A stretch of DNA of 64,000 bases from Actinobacillus indolicus (GTDB lineage: Bacteria > Pseudomonadota > Gammaproteobacteria > Enterobacterales > Pasteurellaceae). The translations under genes and the position numbers were made by a program. Of the stretch, positions 49,640 through 61,452 are shown piece by piece; position 1 is the first letter of the stretch, and every line of letters begins with the position of its first letter. The stretch lies in assembly GCF_901764975.1 (NCBI RefSeq), contig NZ_CABFKH010000002.1:62001-126000 (forward strand), given 5' to 3'. The notes below the pieces were generated by a model. It saw nothing but the letters and a program-made list of their open reading frames with translations, was not told the origin of the DNA and made no database searches.

Positions 49640-50833
49640 TTAAATCACTTCTGTAATACTTTGTATTGGCTTAATACTTTCCCATGCTCTACAGGATGGG
49701 CATTGCCATGCTAAACGATAACTTTGGTAACCACAATTCAAGCAACGATACTGGAAGCCATTTTTAACTCTATCACCAACCATTTTATGAAGTAGTACCA
49801 AGCTGTCTTTTCCTCTCCCCTCTTCCGCTTCATTAACTTGATAATAAATAAATCGGTGAAAGGTGATCAAATTTGGGAATTGTCTAACTTGTTGGTATAA
49901 CTTTGATTGTGCGGCCTCTATACCATCTTTTTGTTCAATAAATTCTGCTAAGGCTAAATCTACACTACTATTATGTTTAGTTTGATTCGCTTTAATTAAA
50001 AACAATTCAAAACTTGCTGTATCCGATAAATCAATATAGCACTGTTTTATTTTTGCTAATACTTCACTAATATAATTAGGCTCTTGTACTAAAACAGATT
50101 CAAAATGCATTAATGCTTTTTTGACATCCTGTTTACTCAAGAAGAAATCCCCTAATAAAATAGATGCCCTTACACAATCAGGTACATAATTTAGTGCTTT
50201 CTCTAGAGATGATAAGAATACTCTTTCATCTTCTAATTTTACTGATTGAGCATATTCGCAGTAGTAGTGAGCTAAAGGGATTTTATCCATATCTGGATCA
50301 ATCTTAAGCCTTTTCTCTGCCACATTAATGGCTTTTTTCCATTCTTTTGTTTTTTGATAAATTTCGGTTAATTGGCTTAAAGAATTGACTGCAAATTCAG
50401 GTTCGTCAAGTAAAGTAATATAGTAGCTTTCTGCTCGGTCATAAAAACCTGCGACCATGAAATCCTTTGCGAGTTGCTGTTTAGCAAGTAACTTTTGTTC
50501 AAATGAATAATTAGGATTAGCTTCCAAAGCTTGGTGAATTCGTAATGCTCTATCGACTTCACCTCTAGAACGAAAAAGATTTCCTAGGGTTAATTCTGCT
50601 TCAAATTGAGATTCTGTTGAAATCTGATTTTCAGACTCTTGTTTTTGTAACATAGAAAGAAAAAGATCAACGGCTTTTTCTTGTTGATTAGATAAAAGGA
50701 AGTTTAAACCCGTGACATAGTCACGGGAAAATTTATTACTAACAGTTTCTTGATCCTTCTTCGCACTTCGTTGACCCATATACCACCCATATAAAGCAGC
50801 AACAGGAAGCAAAAGGAACAATAATTCAAGCAT
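49640..50833 (-). CDS. lapB: Lipopolysaccharide assembly protein LapB (YciM)
   Basis: 397-residue inner-membrane protein. A short N-terminal membrane helix (LLFLLLPVAALYGWYMG) anchors a cytoplasmic domain of nine or so TPR-like helix pairs (about 35-350). A rubredoxin-type metal domain closes the protein (YRCLNCGYQSYRLAWQCPSC, four Cys near 369-386). In E. coli it promotes FtsH degradation of LpxC and so sets LPS levels. Its start overlaps the last base of the lapA stop, hence coupled translation. Confidence 0.94.
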   Translation of the reverse strand: MLELLFLLLPVAALYGWYMGQRSAKKDQETVSNKFSRDYVTGLNFLLSNQQEKAVDLFLSMLQKQESENQISTESQFEAELTLGNLFRSRGEVDRALRIHQALEANPNYSFEQKLLAKQQLAKDFMVAGFYDRAESYYITLLDEPEFAVNSLSQLTEIYQKTKEWKKAINVAEKRLKIDPDMDKIPLAHYYCEYAQSVKLEDERVFLSSLEKALNYVPDCVRASILLGDFFLSKQDVKKALMHFESVLVQEPNYISEVLAKIKQCYIDLSDTASFELFLIKANQTKHNSSVDLALAEFIEQKDGIEAAQSKLYQQVRQFPNLITFHRFIYYQVNEAEEGRGKDSLVLLHKMVGDRVKNGFQYRCLNCGYQSYRLAWQCPSCRAWESIKPIQSITEVI

Positions 50834-51117
50834 TATTCAGCCTTTGGTAGCGACAATTCGCTAATTTGTTGTGCTTGACGCTTCACACGGCGATTTAATG
50901 CAATATTTTGTAATTTTACTTTTAAATAGAAAAAGCCTGTAATAAACCATCCAAGGATAAGGCCAAATCCAAATAAAATTGCAACTAAACTAGACAAGCG
51001 TAATTCGCTTTTTGCGATAATATAATTAAATGTAATAAGCTGATCATTATTTGCGCCAATAGTAACTGCAACAAGGATAATTGCGAGGACAATTACAACA
51101 CCAAAAATATATTTCAT
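50833..51117 (-). CDS. lapA: Lipopolysaccharide assembly protein LapA (YciS)
   Basis: 94-residue inner-membrane protein with two hydrophobic helices (about 3-20 and 42-66) and a basic, coiled-coil-like C-terminal tail (LQNIALNRRVKRQAQQISEL). It belongs to the LapA/YciS family (DUF1049) and acts with LapB. The ihfB-lapA-lapB order is conserved from E. coli. The lapB start codon overlaps its stop codon by one base. Confidence 0.9.
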   Translation of the reverse strand: MKYIFGVVIVLAIILVAVTIGANNDQLITFNYIIAKSELRLSSLVAILFGFGLILGWFITGFFYLKVKLQNIALNRRVKRQAQQISELSLPKAE

Positions 51118-51148
51118 ACAGATATCTCCATATTACATTTGTATTTTA

Positions 51149-51176
51149 TAAAAAAACGACACTAATAGAGTGTCGC
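51149..51176 (-). terminator. Terminator of ihfB
   Basis: CGACACT / AGTGTCG with a 5-nt loop; on the minus strand TTTTTTT follows. It separates ihfB from lapA. Another palindrome, AAGTGGGTATG / CATACCCACTT at 51492-51517, lies between rpsA and ihfB without a T tract and may be an attenuator or processing site. Confidence 0.85.
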
Positions 51177-51187
51177 TTTGAGAGAAT

Positions 51188-51469
51188 TTAGGCTAAATCA
51201 ACACGCTCTTTTAGCTCTTTACCAGCTTTAAAATGCGGTACATACTTAGCGTCCAGTTTTACGTTTTCGCCTGTTTTAGGATTACGCCCAACTCGAGGTT
51301 GGCGATAATGTAGAGAGAAACTACCAAATCCACGAACTTCAATACGTTCACCTTGTTCTAAGGTTGCCATCATTTGCTCTAAAATCTCTTTGACACCCTC
51401 ATCAACAGACTTTACAGGAATAGCTGGATATTTGGTTACTAAACTTTCTATTAATTCCGATTTAGTCAT
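51188..51469 (-). CDS. ihfB: Integration host factor beta subunit
   Basis: 93-residue DNA-bending protein of the HU/IHF family, working as a heterodimer with IhfA (not in the window). The beta-ribbon arm motif [13 protein letters not shown] near 61-73 carries the intercalating Pro. N-terminal [15 protein letters not shown] is typical of IhfB. Position directly after rpsA is conserved in gammaproteobacteria. Confidence 0.97.
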   Translation of the reverse strand: MTKSELIESLVTKYPAIPVKSVDEGVKEILEQMMATLEQGERIEVRGFGSFSLHYRQPRVGRNPKTGENVKLDAKYVPHFKAGKELKERVDLA

Positions 51470-51531
51470 AGATTCTCCTTATGCGACAGTGAAGTGGGTA
51501 TGTTTCCATACCCACTTTTAAAGTAAGCTAA

Positions 51532-53199
51532 TTACTCACCTTTTGCAGCTTTGAAAGCTTCTGCCATTGCACTTGGAATAGCTTCTTCTTGCTTATTCAC
51601 TTGTGCTAACGCTGCTGATTCTTCAGCTTCGTCTTTTGCACGAACAGAAAGATTTACAATACGTGCTTTACGATCAACACCTGTGTATTTCGCTTCGATT
51701 TCGTCACCTACAGAGATAACTGTTGTGATGTCTTCTACACGATCACGTGTTGCTTCTGCAGCACGAACGTAACCTTCTACACCGTCTGCTAATTCAACTT
51801 TAACGCCTTTAGCATCAACTTCAACTACTTTGCCTTTCACCACAGCACCTTTTTTCATGCTGTCAACGAAGTTTGTGAATGGATCAGATTCTAATTGTTT
51901 GATACCTAAAGAGATACGTTCTTTCACTGCATCAACTTGTAATACAACAGCTTCTACTTCGTCACCTTTTTTATAGTTACGAACAGCTTCTTCGCCAGTC
52001 ATATTCCAAGAAATATCAGATAAGTGAACTAAACCGTCAATGCCACCTTCTAAACCGATAAAGATACCGAAATCAGTGATTGATTTGATTTTACCTTTTA
52101 CTTTATCGTTTTTGTTGTGAGTTTCAGCGAAGTGTTCCCATGGGTTTGCTTTACATTGTTTTAAACCTAAAGAAATACGACGACGTTCTTCATCAACTTC
52201 AAGTACCATTACTTCAACAACATCGCCAACGTTAACTACTTTAGATGGGTGGATGTTTTTGTTTGTCCAGTCCATTTCTGAAACGTGAACTAAACCTTCA
52301 ACACCATCTAAAATCTCAACGAAACAGCCATAATCTGTTAAGTTAGTTACTTTACCAGTTAATTTGCTACCCACTGGATGGTTTTGAGCGATTGCAGCCC
52401 ATGGATCTTGACCTAATTGTTTTAAGCCTAATGATACACGCGTTTTCTCTTTATCGAATTTAAGTACTTTAACAGTAACTTCTTGACCTACTGTAACCAC
52501 TTCGCTTGGGTGTTTAACACGTTTCCATGCCATATCTGTGATGTGTAATAAACCATCAACACCACCTAAATCAACGAATGCACCGTAGTCTGTTAAGTTC
52601 TTAACGATACCTTTAACTTCAGAGCCTTCAACTAAGTTTGCTAATACTTCTTCACGATCCGCTGAGCTTGTTGTTTCGATAACTGCACGACGAGATACAA
52701 CAACGTTGTTACGTTTTTGGTCTAATTTGATTACTTTAAGTTCTAAAGTTTGACCTTCAAGATTTAAAGAATCACGTACAGGACGAGTATCAACTAATGA
52801 ACCAGGTAAGAATGCACGAACACCGTTTAGCTCAACAGTGAAGCCACCTTTTACTTTACCGTTTACGAAACCAACAACAGTTGCTTGTTCTTCGAATGCT
52901 TTCTCTAACGCAGCCCAAGACTCGTTGCGTTTCGCTTTTTCACGAGAAAGTTTGGTCTCACCGAAACCGTCTTCTACTGCATCAAGAGCAACATCAACAA
53001 CATCACCAACTTGAACTTCTAATTCGCCTTGCGCATTGAAAAACTCTTCAGCAGGAATTGCTGATTCTGATTTTAAACCAGCATCTACAAATACAAGGCC
53101 TTTTTGGATTTTAACCACAGTACCTTTAACAATAGAACCTAAACGGGTTTCTTGACCTTTTAGTGATTCTTCAAATAGTTGAGCAAAAGATTCAGTCAT
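51532..53199 (-). CDS. rpsA: 30S ribosomal protein S1
   Basis: 555-residue protein with six S1 RNA-binding repeats (E. coli 557). The repeated phrases [20 protein letters not shown] and [20 protein letters not shown] mark repeats 3 and 4. It unfolds mRNA and is needed for most translation initiation. ATG 53199 ([13 protein letters not shown]) is preferred; no good Shine-Dalgarno precedes it, which is normal for rpsA since S1 controls its own AT-rich leader. It sits between cmk and ihfB as in E. coli. Confidence 0.98.
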   Translation of the reverse strand: MTESFAQLFEESLKGQETRLGSIVKGTVVKIQKGLVFVDAGLKSESAIPAEEFFNAQGELEVQVGDVVDVALDAVEDGFGETKLSREKAKRNESWAALEKAFEEQATVVGFVNGKVKGGFTVELNGVRAFLPGSLVDTRPVRDSLNLEGQTLELKVIKLDQKRNNVVVSRRAVIETTSSADREEVLANLVEGSEVKGIVKNLTDYGAFVDLGGVDGLLHITDMAWKRVKHPSEVVTVGQEVTVKVLKFDKEKTRVSLGLKQLGQDPWAAIAQNHPVGSKLTGKVTNLTDYGCFVEILDGVEGLVHVSEMDWTNKNIHPSKVVNVGDVVEVMVLEVDEERRRISLGLKQCKANPWEHFAETHNKNDKVKGKIKSITDFGIFIGLEGGIDGLVHLSDISWNMTGEEAVRNYKKGDEVEAVVLQVDAVKERISLGIKQLESDPFTNFVDSMKKGAVVKGKVVEVDAKGVKVELADGVEGYVRAAEATRDRVEDITTVISVGDEIEAKYTGVDRKARIVNLSVRAKDEAEESAALAQVNKQEEAIPSAMAEAFKAAKGE

Positions 53200-53294
53200 A
53201 ATTAATCTTCTTAAATAAAATAAAACGTCCACTTAGCATCCATCTAAATGGGGTTAGGGATAACAACTTAACAATCCTTTGTTAAGCAATAAAA

Positions 53295-53963
53295 TTATAA
53301 TTTTTGAGCAATATAATCCAACGCTTGTTGAATTACTTCCTCAATAGATAAATACGTTGAGTCTAAAATCATCGCATCTTTAGCTGGTACAAGCGGCGCA
53401 ACAGGACGATTTCTGTCCCGAAAATCACGCTCTTTTATCTCGGCTAAAATCTCGTCAAAGTTAGCATTAAATCCCTTTTCTTGCAACTGTTTTACACGTC
53501 TTTTTGTACGTTCTTCTGCACTTGCATCTAAAAAGAACTTAATTTCAGCATCAGGGAAAACAACCGTTCCCATATCACGTCCATCTGCAATGAGTCCTTT
53601 GGTGCTACGAAAATCTCTTTGACGTTGTAATAATGCTTCACGCACTTGGGGATAAACGGCAATTTTTGACGCATTCTGCCCTGCTTCTGCGGTACGAATT
53701 TGGTCGCCAACATTTTCACCGTCTAAAATAACCTGAATTTCATTATTTTCAGGTACAAATTTTACATCAAGTTTACGTCCCAACTCTGCAAGAGCAAGCT
53801 CATTTTCAAAATCAATCCCGTGTTTCACCGCTGCCAAGGCCAAAATGCGATAAATAGCCCCAGAATCCAAAAAATCAAAACCTAATTTATCCGCAAGCGC
53901 ATGACATAATGTCCCTTTTCCTGCACCGCTTGGACCATCAACAGTAATCACAATATTCTTCAT
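53295..53963 (-). CDS. cmk: Cytidylate kinase
   Basis: 222-residue nucleoside monophosphate kinase that phosphorylates CMP and dCMP. P-loop [14 protein letters not shown] at about residues 4-17, CMP-binding insert, and [21 protein letters not shown] near 128. ATG 53963 is favoured by AGGA at about 53970 and alignment with E. coli Cmk (227); the longer frame from 53993 would overlap degS. It starts 10 bp after degS and is followed by rpsA. Confidence 0.96.
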   Translation of the reverse strand: MKNIVITVDGPSGAGKGTLCHALADKLGFDFLDSGAIYRILALAAVKHGIDFENELALAELGRKLDVKFVPENNEIQVILDGENVGDQIRTAEAGQNASKIAVYPQVREALLQRQRDFRSTKGLIADGRDMGTVVFPDAEIKFFLDASAEERTKRRVKQLQEKGFNANFDEILAEIKERDFRDRNRPVAPLVPAKDAMILDSTYLSIEEVIQQALDYIAQKL

Positions 53964-53973
53964 TTTTTTTATC

Positions 53974-55017
53974 CTATACCTCTGGAAATTCACCTATTGT
54001 AACATTAACTTCAACAATATTACCTTGGCGAGATAATTTTACTTTGACCACCGTCCCTGGTTTCATATCAGCAATTAATTCCATCATTTGTGATGGTGAC
54101 TCAGCTTCTACATTATTAATTTGTAAAATAAGATCCCCAGCTTCTATCCCTGCTTTATCTGCAGGACCGTTTTCTACAACCCCAGTAATAAGTACACCTT
54201 TATCACCTACCCCAAGTTGCTTAGCCGAATAAAACAACGAGCTATTAACACCAAAATAACCTCGAATAACCCGTCCATCTTTAATAATCTTATCCATCAC
54301 TTTATTTGCTAATGAGATGGGAATAGCAAAATTTAACCCTTCTGCTAACTCATCGCTATTTTTTCCAAGGCTTAGCGTATTAATTCCAACAATTTCTCCT
54401 GCTGAATTAACAAGTGCTCCTCCAGAATTTCCTTTATTAATTGAGGCATCCGTCTGTATAAAATTCTGTCTTCCCATTTCAGATAACGCATTACGCCCCG
54501 TAGCACTAATAATGCCTTGCGTAATACTTTGCCCCAAATTTAGTGGATTCCCAATTGCTAACACGACATCACCAATCTGTGAAATACGTTTATTATTTTG
54601 AGGAATAGTAGGTAAGTTTTCTGCTTGTATTTTTAAGACTGCTAAATCCGTTAAAGTATCTGAGCCCACTAATATAGCATTAAAAATAGATCCTGATTGG
54701 AGTGCAACGATAATTTGATCTGCATTCTGAATCACATGTTTATTCGTCAATATATAACCTGAGGAGGTCATAATGACGCCAGAGCCTAAATTATTAACTT
54801 GAAGTTCATTAGTTGATTTAGCACTTACAGAATCAAATGCTTGATTATAAACATTAACCACTGCAGGAGATGCTATTTTCACTGCATCATGAAAACTAGT
54901 AATATCTTTACTCGTTAAAATATCGCTATGTTTATTTATCCAAGGGGCAACATAGAGAATTAAACCCGCACAAAAAAGCCCAAAACCTACCGCTTGTGCA
55001 ATTTTTTTGACGATCAA
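53974..55017 (-). CDS. degS: Periplasmic site-1 protease DegS
   Basis: 347-residue trypsin-like protease anchored by one N-terminal membrane helix ([19 protein letters not shown]). Catalytic triad segments: LTNKHVI (His, about 97), LTDLAVLKI (Asp, about 127) and [11 protein letters not shown] (Ser, about 200). A single PDZ domain (about 255-345, [21 protein letters not shown]) follows. One PDZ plus an uncleaved anchor distinguishes DegS from DegP/DegQ. In E. coli it senses misfolded porins and cleaves RseA to activate sigma-E. Here it heads degS-cmk-rpsA. Confidence 0.93.
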   Translation of the reverse strand: MIVKKIAQAVGFGLFCAGLILYVAPWINKHSDILTSKDITSFHDAVKIASPAVVNVYNQAFDSVSAKSTNELQVNNLGSGVIMTSSGYILTNKHVIQNADQIIVALQSGSIFNAILVGSDTLTDLAVLKIQAENLPTIPQNNKRISQIGDVVLAIGNPLNLGQSITQGIISATGRNALSEMGRQNFIQTDASINKGNSGGALVNSAGEIVGINTLSLGKNSDELAEGLNFAIPISLANKVMDKIIKDGRVIRGYFGVNSSLFYSAKQLGVGDKGVLITGVVENGPADKAGIEAGDLILQINNVEAESPSQMMELIADMKPGTVVKVKLSRQGNIVEVNVTIGEFPEV

Positions 55018-55039
55018 ATTTGCTCCTTGTTGTTTTGGG

Positions 55040-55115
55040 GTAGGGACACACTACCTGTATCCACCAACCATGATTTAATAAAAAATTTGAGCGGACACAT
55101 ACAATGTGTCCCTAC
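55040..55115. repeat. Twin-hairpin element with GTAGGGACACA ends
   Basis: Perfect 11-bp outer arms GTAGGGACACA (55040-55050) and TGTGTCCCTAC (55105-55115) enclose AT-rich DNA. The right half has a second internal stem (GGACACAT-acaATGTGTCC). The layout and terminal GTAGGG match the elements at 40119-40190 and 44756-44825, although the inner sequence differs. It lies between galU and degS. Confidence 0.75.
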
Positions 55116-55132
55116 ATTTCATACAAATTTAA

Positions 55133-56020
55133 TTACAAAGACTTCGCTAATTTTTTCAGATAATCTTTAAATTCACCACCGAATTTATCGTGGTTCAAAC
55201 TGTATTCTACAAAGGCTTCCATATAGCCTAATTTATCACCACAATCGAAAGTTTTTCCTGTCATATGGAAAGCTTCTACATCTTGTTGCTCAATTAACAT
55301 ATCAATCGCATCCGTTAATTGAATTTCATCTCCGACACCAACTGGCGTTTTAGCAAGCAAATCCCAAATTTCGGCAGAGAACACATAACGACCAACAACA
55401 GCAAAATTAGATGGTGCTTCTTCAACACTTGGTTTTTCAATGATATTAGCGATCTTGGCTGTACCCGCTGGCTGTAATTCAGCACCTTGGCAATCTACAA
55501 TACCATAGCTACTTACATTTTCTTTCGCCACAGGTGCCACCATAATTTGACTTTTGCCTGTTTCTGTAAAACGTTGAATCATTGCGGCTAAGTTTTCTGT
55601 TTTTTGATCAGCAGTAAAATCTGCTAATAGCACATCAGGCAACACCACTGCAAAAGGTTCATTACCCACCACCGCTCTACCACATAATACGGCGTGACCT
55701 AATCCTTTTGCTTGCCCTTGACGAACATGCATCAAGGTCACATCTTTAGGCACAATCGAACGCACCTCATCTAACAACTGACGTTTGACCCGTTTTTCTA
55801 ACATCGTTTCTAGCTCAAAAGATGTATCAAAATGGTTTTCGATAGCATTCTTAGATGAGTGAGTGACCAATACAATCTCCTTCACACCTGCAGCCACACA
55901 CTCATTCACAATATATTGAATTAATGGTTTATCTGCAATGGTTAGCATCTCTTTTGGAATTGCTTTTGTTGCAGGGAGCATACGAGTACCAAGACCCGCA
56001 ACAGGAATAATCACTTTCAT
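55133..56020 (-). CDS. galU: UTP-glucose-1-phosphate uridylyltransferase
   Basis: 295-residue enzyme making UDP-glucose for LPS, capsule and galactose metabolism. Nucleotide-binding [18 protein letters not shown] at about 9-26, [16 protein letters not shown], and [16 protein letters not shown] with conserved Gly/Asp residues. Length equals that of H. influenzae GalU (295). Terminated region downstream holds the twin-hairpin repeat. An uptake-signal-like pair (CCGCCTACGTAATGTAAGCGG) lies just upstream at 56052-56072, between galU and csrA. Confidence 0.96.
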   Translation of the reverse strand: MKVIIPVAGLGTRMLPATKAIPKEMLTIADKPLIQYIVNECVAAGVKEIVLVTHSSKNAIENHFDTSFELETMLEKRVKRQLLDEVRSIVPKDVTLMHVRQGQAKGLGHAVLCGRAVVGNEPFAVVLPDVLLADFTADQKTENLAAMIQRFTETGKSQIMVAPVAKENVSSYGIVDCQGAELQPAGTAKIANIIEKPSVEEAPSNFAVVGRYVFSAEIWDLLAKTPVGVGDEIQLTDAIDMLIEQQDVEAFHMTGKTFDCGDKLGYMEAFVEYSLNHDKFGGEFKDYLKKLAKSL

Positions 56021-56180
56021 AAAAATCCTTAATTAATTTAAATAAAGTAAACCGCCTACGTAATGTAAGCGGTCTGATTTGCACAAAATTTTACAAAAAA
56101 TTAAATATGATGTTTCAATCTATCTGTTTGTGACATTTGGTTCAAGGCTCAAATTCACATTACTTTAGAGAAATACCTCA

Positions 56181-56366
56181 CTATACAGTTGGGGTTTCTT
56201 CTGCTAACGCTTTGATTCTTTGATAAATTTCTTCACGGTGAACCGAAATTTCCTTAGGTGCTTTCACCCCTAATTTAACCTGACTACCACGAATACTTAG
56301 GACAGTAATTTCTACATCATCACCGATTAACAAGCTTTCGCCAATCTTACGGGTTAGAATAAGCAT
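56181..56366 (-). CDS. csrA: Carbon storage regulator CsrA
   Basis: 61-residue RNA-binding dimer, the length of E. coli CsrA. N-terminal [20 protein letters not shown] and [19 protein letters not shown] with the key Arg44-type residue (VHREEI) are intact. It binds GGA motifs in mRNA leaders and controls carbon flux and virulence traits. The alaS-csrA order is conserved in gammaproteobacteria. AAAGGAGAG precedes its start, itself containing a GGA that could allow autoregulation. Confidence 0.97.
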   Translation of the reverse strand: MLILTRKIGESLLIGDDVEITVLSIRGSQVKLGVKAPKEISVHREEIYQRIKALAEETPTV

Positions 56367-56429
56367 AACTATCTCTCCTTTTTAATTTTATCAGAGCAAG
56401 CCAAAGTCATTCTAACTTGCTCCTTATAA

Positions 56430-59054
56430 TTAGAGTTTTGCTTGAATCCAATTCGTCGCAACATTGAGGGCTTGGGTTATATTTTCTGGTTGGCTACCGC
56501 CTGCCATTGCCATATCGGCTCTACCACCGCCTTTACCGCCAACTTCTTGAGCCATTAACCCAACAAGTTCGCCTGCATTTACTTTGTCTGTAAGATCTTT
56601 TGTTACACCTACGATCAAATTAACTTTTTCATCCGCTTGTGTTGCAAAGGCAATCACCGCTGAACCTAGTTGATTTTTCAAGTCATCTACCATCGTTCTT
56701 AATGCTTTTGCATCAACGTTTTCTAAACGTTGTACAACCACATTAACTCCGTTGATTTGTTGAGCTTGTTTTGCTAATTCTCCGCCAGCTTGAGCAGCAA
56801 GTTTATCTTTGAGCTGTTGTAGCTCTTTTTCTACTTTCTTGCTTTTCTCTTGTAACTGTTGGATTTTCTCAACAAGGCTTGCCGTATCTGCTTTTAATAA
56901 CTCAGCACTTTGGTTAAGAATTTGTTGTTGCTGATGTAATAAGCCGATTGCATTTTCGCCTGTCACCGCTTCAATACGGCGAACACCAGCGGCAACCGCA
57001 CCTTCAGATACCACTTTGAATAAGCCAATCTCACCTGTTTGTTTAACGTGAGTACCACCACAAAGTTCTACAGAAAACGCTGTCATATCTACAACGCGAA
57101 CTCTATCTCCATATTTCTCACCGAAAAGTGCCATCGCACCTTTTTGCTTCGCTGATTCAAGATCCATTACTTCAGTTGTAACTACAATGTTTTCACGAAT
57201 TTTCGTATTAATAATACGCTCAATCTCTTCTAAGTCAGCTTTTGAAATCGCTTCACCTTGAGAAAAATCAAAACGAAGTGAATTTTCTGACACAAGAGAA
57301 CCTTTTTGTGCAACGTGATCACCTAACACTTGACGAAGAGCCGAATGTAATAAGTGAGTTGCACTATGGTTTAACGTAATAGCGTGACGACGTGTCGTAT
57401 TCACTACCGCTTTCACCTTATCACCAACTGATAAAGTGCCTGAAGCTAATTGACCAATATGCCCAAAGACTTGACCATATTTTTGCGTATCATTGACTTC
57501 AAAATTGCAAATTTCTGAAGTAATCACACCGCTATCACCCACCTGACCGCCCGACTCTCCATAGAAAGCGGTACGATCTAACACAACGACTGCATTTTCA
57601 CCCGATTGAATAGCTTCAACCGCTTTACCATTGCTAAATAATGCAACGACAGTCGCTTCACATTCTGTGACTTCATAGCCTTTGAACTCCGTTGAGCCAT
57701 CAACTTTAATCACATTATTGTAATCTGTACCAAAATTACTGCTTGCTTGCGCTCTTGCACGTTGAGCCTGCATTTCACGCTCAAAGCCAGCTTCATCAAT
57801 GGTAATGTCACGTTCACGGCAAACATCTGCCGTTAAATCCAGTGGGAAACCGTAAGTATCGTAAAGTTTAAATGCCACTTCACCTGATAATACCTTATTC
57901 TCTACTTTGGCTAATGCATCTTCTAATAACGCCAAACCACGCTCAAGGGTACGCGCAAACTGCTCTTCTTCCGCTTTTAACGCTTTCTGAATGTGTGCTT
58001 GTTTCTGCGTCAAAATCTCGCCTGCGTGTCCCATTGCTTTTGCAAGGGTTGGCACTAATTGATAGAAGAATGCCGATTTCGCACCAAGAATGTTTCCGTG
58101 ACGCACCGCACGACGAATAATACGACGTAACACATAACCACGACCTTCATTTGACGGCATCACACCATCCGCAATCAAATACGCACAAGAACGAATATGG
58201 TCTGCAATTACGCGTAACGATTTATTGTTTAAATCCGTCACATTTAACAAAGAGGCGATTTCTTTAATTAACACTTGGAAAATATCGATTTCGTAGTTTG
58301 AATTAACGTGTTGCAACACCGCACTGATACGCTCTAAACCCATACCCGTATCTACTGACGGCTTAGGTAATTTCTCTAAAGTACCGTCAGCTTGACGGTT
58401 AAATTGCATAAAGACCACGTTCCACACCTCGATGAAACGATCGCCATCTTCTTCTGCTGAACCCGGTGGACCGCCCCAAATGTGATCGCCGTGATCGTAG
58501 AAGATCTCAGTACAAGGACCACAAGGACCCGTATCGCCCATTTGCCAGAAGTTATCTGACGCATAAGGTGCGCCTTTATTATCACCAATACGCACAATAC
58601 GCTCTGCAGGCACGCCAATCTCTTTATTCCAAATATCATAGGCTTCATCGTCTGTTTCATAGACGGTCACCCACAATTTCTCTTTTGGTAACGCTAACCA
58701 CTGCGGTGATGTTAAAAATTCCCACGCAAATGCAATCGCATCGGGTTTAAAATAATCACCAAAACTAAAGTTACCTAACATCTCAAAAAAGGTATGGTGA
58801 CGAGCGGTATAACCTACATTCTCAAGATCATTATGCTTACCGCCAGCACGCACACAGCGTTGAGAGCTGGTTGCTCTGTTGTAACTACGCTTGTCTAATC
58901 CTAAGAACACATCTTTAAACTGGTTCATCCCTGCATTGGTGAAAAGCAAGGTTGGATCATTTTCAGGTACAAGCGAGCTACTTGGCACAATCGTATGCCC
59001 TTTGCTTTGGAAAAATTCCAAAAAGGCTTGTCTAATTTCTGAAGTTGTTTTCAT
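56430..59054 (-). CDS. alaS: Alanyl-tRNA synthetase
   Basis: 874-residue class II synthetase, the length of E. coli AlaS (876). N-terminal catalytic core ([35 protein letters not shown]). The editing domain with HSATHLLH near 565 and CGGTH near 665 supplies the zinc ligands that clear Ser and Gly from tRNA-Ala. The C-terminal C-Ala domain ends with [19 protein letters not shown] 59054 matches the E. coli start; a GTG 9 bp upstream is possible but less likely. Confidence 0.97.
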   Translation of the reverse strand: MKTTSEIRQAFLEFFQSKGHTIVPSSSLVPENDPTLLFTNAGMNQFKDVFLGLDKRSYNRATSSQRCVRAGGKHNDLENVGYTARHHTFFEMLGNFSFGDYFKPDAIAFAWEFLTSPQWLALPKEKLWVTVYETDDEAYDIWNKEIGVPAERIVRIGDNKGAPYASDNFWQMGDTGPCGPCTEIFYDHGDHIWGGPPGSAEEDGDRFIEVWNVVFMQFNRQADGTLEKLPKPSVDTGMGLERISAVLQHVNSNYEIDIFQVLIKEIASLLNVTDLNNKSLRVIADHIRSCAYLIADGVMPSNEGRGYVLRRIIRRAVRHGNILGAKSAFFYQLVPTLAKAMGHAGEILTQKQAHIQKALKAEEEQFARTLERGLALLEDALAKVENKVLSGEVAFKLYDTYGFPLDLTADVCRERDITIDEAGFEREMQAQRARAQASSNFGTDYNNVIKVDGSTEFKGYEVTECEATVVALFSNGKAVEAIQSGENAVVVLDRTAFYGESGGQVGDSGVITSEICNFEVNDTQKYGQVFGHIGQLASGTLSVGDKVKAVVNTTRRHAITLNHSATHLLHSALRQVLGDHVAQKGSLVSENSLRFDFSQGEAISKADLEEIERIINTKIRENIVVTTEVMDLESAKQKGAMALFGEKYGDRVRVVDMTAFSVELCGGTHVKQTGEIGLFKVVSEGAVAAGVRRIEAVTGENAIGLLHQQQQILNQSAELLKADTASLVEKIQQLQEKSKKVEKELQQLKDKLAAQAGGELAKQAQQINGVNVVVQRLENVDAKALRTMVDDLKNQLGSAVIAFATQADEKVNLIVGVTKDLTDKVNAGELVGLMAQEVGGKGGGRADMAMAGGSQPENITQALNVATNWIQAKL

Positions 59055-59195
59055 TAAAGTCACTCAATGGATATATAAAAAATTGTATATCTATGTTTTT
59101 ACTAAAGTATATTAGTAATTAACCCCCGTATTCTACACATTTTTTTCAATACGTGTATTTTTTACGAAATAAATTGTGTATTTTGTGTTAAAAAT

Positions 59196-59247
59196 AAACC
59201 GCTTGAGTAACTGGAAGCAAATAGCTCAGGCACACAAGCGGTTTTTT
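59196..59247 (-). terminator. Uptake-signal pair terminator between uspA and alaS
   Basis: AAACCGCTTG at 59196-59205 and CAAGCGGTTT at 59235-59244 form a perfect 10-bp stem, each arm being an uptake signal core. T runs follow on both strands (TTTTTT on plus; TTATTTTT on minus). It lies 31 bp after the uspA stop codon. The rest of 59055-59195 is AT-rich and should hold the alaS promoter. Confidence 0.75.
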
Positions 59248-59277
59248 AACAACGATTTACCAATCGAATAGCAAGTC

Positions 59278-59703
59278 TTATTCACTTGAAAGAGGTACGA
59301 CAAGCATATCCACTGTAATACTATTCATCACTTGACGTGTAGAAGACATAAATTTGCTCCAAAAATCTTGGTGATGCCCCGTAACAAGTAAATCTACTTG
59401 ATATTTCTCTACTGCTTCTTCAAGTACCTGACTAAAATCACCGCTACCATTTAATCTTTCGGTCACTGGATAATTTATTTTACTTGATAATTCTTCTAAT
59501 GCTTTCACTGTTTCTTCTGAAACCGAATCCTGAACAGATGACATATTAATATCAATCAAACCGGTGTATAAATCCGAAAAATTCACATCAACATGGATAA
59601 CGGATAATTTTGCATTACATTTTTCAGCAAGACTCGCCCCTTTACGCAATAACACCAAGCTTTCCTCAGAAAGGTCAACTGCAACTAAGATATGTCTATA
59701 CAT
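59278..59703 (-). CDS. uspA: Universal stress protein A
   Basis: 141-residue cytoplasmic stress protein of the UspA type, same size as H. influenzae and E. coli UspA. N-terminal [21 protein letters not shown] and mid-protein [24 protein letters not shown] are diagnostic. Family members are induced in stasis and by many stresses. This subgroup lacks the ATP-binding glycine motif (G-2x-G-9x-G-S/T), in line with UspA of H. influenzae. Single gene with AAGGAG ribosome site. Confidence 0.92.
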   Translation of the reverse strand: MYRHILVAVDLSEESLVLLRKGASLAEKCNAKLSVIHVDVNFSDLYTGLIDINMSSVQDSVSEETVKALEELSSKINYPVTERLNGSGDFSQVLEEAVEKYQVDLLVTGHHQDFWSKFMSSTRQVMNSITVDMLVVPLSSE

Positions 59704-59831
59704 AATAAGCTCCTTGTTATGTAGGTTGTTGAGTTACTCTTTATTTCTGAACAAATACTATCATAGTCTTTATAGATAAAATTTGAACTACTTCTCAAAT
59801 TTAATAAATTCCTTAAAATTTACTTATCTAT

Positions 59832-60908
59832 TTATTTTATTTGAATATGCACCGTAATTTCTTCCCTATCGTGATACAAATGTTTTGCCTGAATAGCAAA
59901 TTTCAGCCCTTGTTTCTCTAATAACGAAGAAATCGTCTCTAAACACAGTTGCACTTCTTGATAACGTTTTTTCATCGGCAATTTCAGGTTAAAAATCGTT
60001 TCCCGACACCAACCGTTAATCAACCATTTTGCAATTAACTTACTAATTCGCAACGGCTGTTCAACCATATCGCACACCAACCAATCGATCTGCTTACGTT
60101 TTGGTGGTTGGAATTTAAAACCATCTTCCGCACAATGCTCAATACGCCCCGTGTCATGTAAACTTGCCGCCATTTTGCCGTGATCGACCGCATAGACAAA
60201 CAGACCACGCTTGACTAACTGATAGGTCCAGCCCCCCGGGCAAGCCCCTAAATCCACGCCGTACATCTGCTCGGTAAAACGTTTTTTCTCCTCTGCCTGT
60301 GGCACAAAAGTCAAAATCGCTTCCTCCAATTTCAATGTCGAACGGCTTGGTGCATCAGCCGGGAATTTCAAACGGGGTATTCCCATAAAAAATGGTGATC
60401 GGTTATGGTTATAAGCATATCCCACATAGCACTTGCCCGATCCCACAAACAGAATATGCAAGCTGATACTTTGCTTCGCCGTTTCTTTTGCCTCTAACCA
60501 ACCCTGTTTTTTCAAGGCACTACGCAACGGCACAGTAAACTTGCGACAAAAAGTCAAAAGTTCTTTGGCTTCATTCGTATCAGGCGTTTCAACAAAAATC
60601 TCACTGCTGTTTTTTGGATTTAAGGCTTGATATTGTGCCACAATCGGCGAAATTCGATCCCCTTCGGGTAAATCCTGTAACAACTCGCCGACCACAACCA
60701 TTTGACGAACAAAAATCAACTGATTAAACGCTAATTCTCTGGCTAATCTATCCGCTTCCCCTGCCTGATAACACTCAAAAATCACATACCCGCTGTTATC
60801 TTTGAGATTGGCAAACCCATAAATTCCTAATTGAGCCGCTTTATCACTGATTTCGCCTGCCACTTCCTTTTCAAAACCTGCACGGCAGTATAAAGCTAAT
60901 TTATTCAT
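59832..60908 (-). CDS. rlmM: 23S rRNA 2'-O-ribose methyltransferase RlmM (YgdE)
   Basis: 358-residue SAM-dependent methyltransferase that methylates C2498 of 23S rRNA in E. coli. An N-terminal THUMP-like RNA-binding part is followed by a Rossmann-type domain with the SAM motif [19 protein letters not shown] (about 220-238). The Lys-Asp-Lys-Glu type residues lie in [11 protein letters not shown] and the C-terminal strand. Its ATG overlaps the stop of the upstream DUF423 gene (ATGA), as in E. coli ygdD-rlmM. Confidence 0.94.
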   Translation of the reverse strand: MNKLALYCRAGFEKEVAGEISDKAAQLGIYGFANLKDNSGYVIFECYQAGEADRLARELAFNQLIFVRQMVVVGELLQDLPEGDRISPIVAQYQALNPKNSSEIFVETPDTNEAKELLTFCRKFTVPLRSALKKQGWLEAKETAKQSISLHILFVGSGKCYVGYAYNHNRSPFFMGIPRLKFPADAPSRSTLKLEEAILTFVPQAEEKKRFTEQMYGVDLGACPGGWTYQLVKRGLFVYAVDHGKMAASLHDTGRIEHCAEDGFKFQPPKRKQIDWLVCDMVEQPLRISKLIAKWLINGWCRETIFNLKLPMKKRYQEVQLCLETISSLLEKQGLKFAIQAKHLYHDREEITVHIQIK

Positions 60909-61306
60909 GACTTCTGACTTCTCACACTAATATAAACCAACGCCGCCCAGCCCACTAAAAATAGCGTACCGCCAATAGGCGTTGTCCAAACAAAAATTCG
61001 GCTTGCCCCTAAGGCTAACGCATATAAACTGCCACTAAACAGCAAAATCCCTAACGCCCAACTACCGCCAATAATGTTAAAGGCTTTGGCTCTGCAAGCG
61101 GGCGGATTTTGCGAAACATTTGCAATTTGAAACAAACCTAACGCCATCAATGCTAGCGTATGAAACATTTGATATTGCAAGCCTGTTTCAATCCACGGCA
61201 ACGCTTTCTGATCTAAAACCTTCTCCAAACCGTGAGCCGCAAAAGCCCCAAAAGCGATACAGAAAAAACCACTTAGGGCTGAAAAAAGAAGAAATTTGTT
61301 TTTCAT
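60905..61306 (-). CDS. ygdD: DUF423 inner-membrane protein (YgdD)
   Basis: 133-residue membrane protein of the DUF423 family with four hydrophobic helices. The N-terminal signature [17 protein letters not shown] and [11 protein letters not shown] are typical. Function is not established, although the gene almost always precedes rlmM in gammaproteobacteria, and here the two overlap by 4 bp. Length matches E. coli YgdD (131). The ribosome site is weak. Confidence 0.9.
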   Translation of the reverse strand: MKNKFLLFSALSGFFCIAFGAFAAHGLEKVLDQKALPWIETGLQYQMFHTLALMALGLFQIANVSQNPPACRAKAFNIIGGSWALGILLFSGSLYALALGASRIFVWTTPIGGTLFLVGWAALVYISVRSQKS

Positions 61307-61452
61307 AGCTTTTTTACTAAATTCACAAAATTAATAGGATAGTACCACTATTTGTATTTTTTTTAAAATATCTCACCGCTTGTAAACTTGCCTTAATGTA
61401 ATTAAGACTCTAAAATGTCCGAAATTTTATTAAATAGACCCCGAGCCTGTTT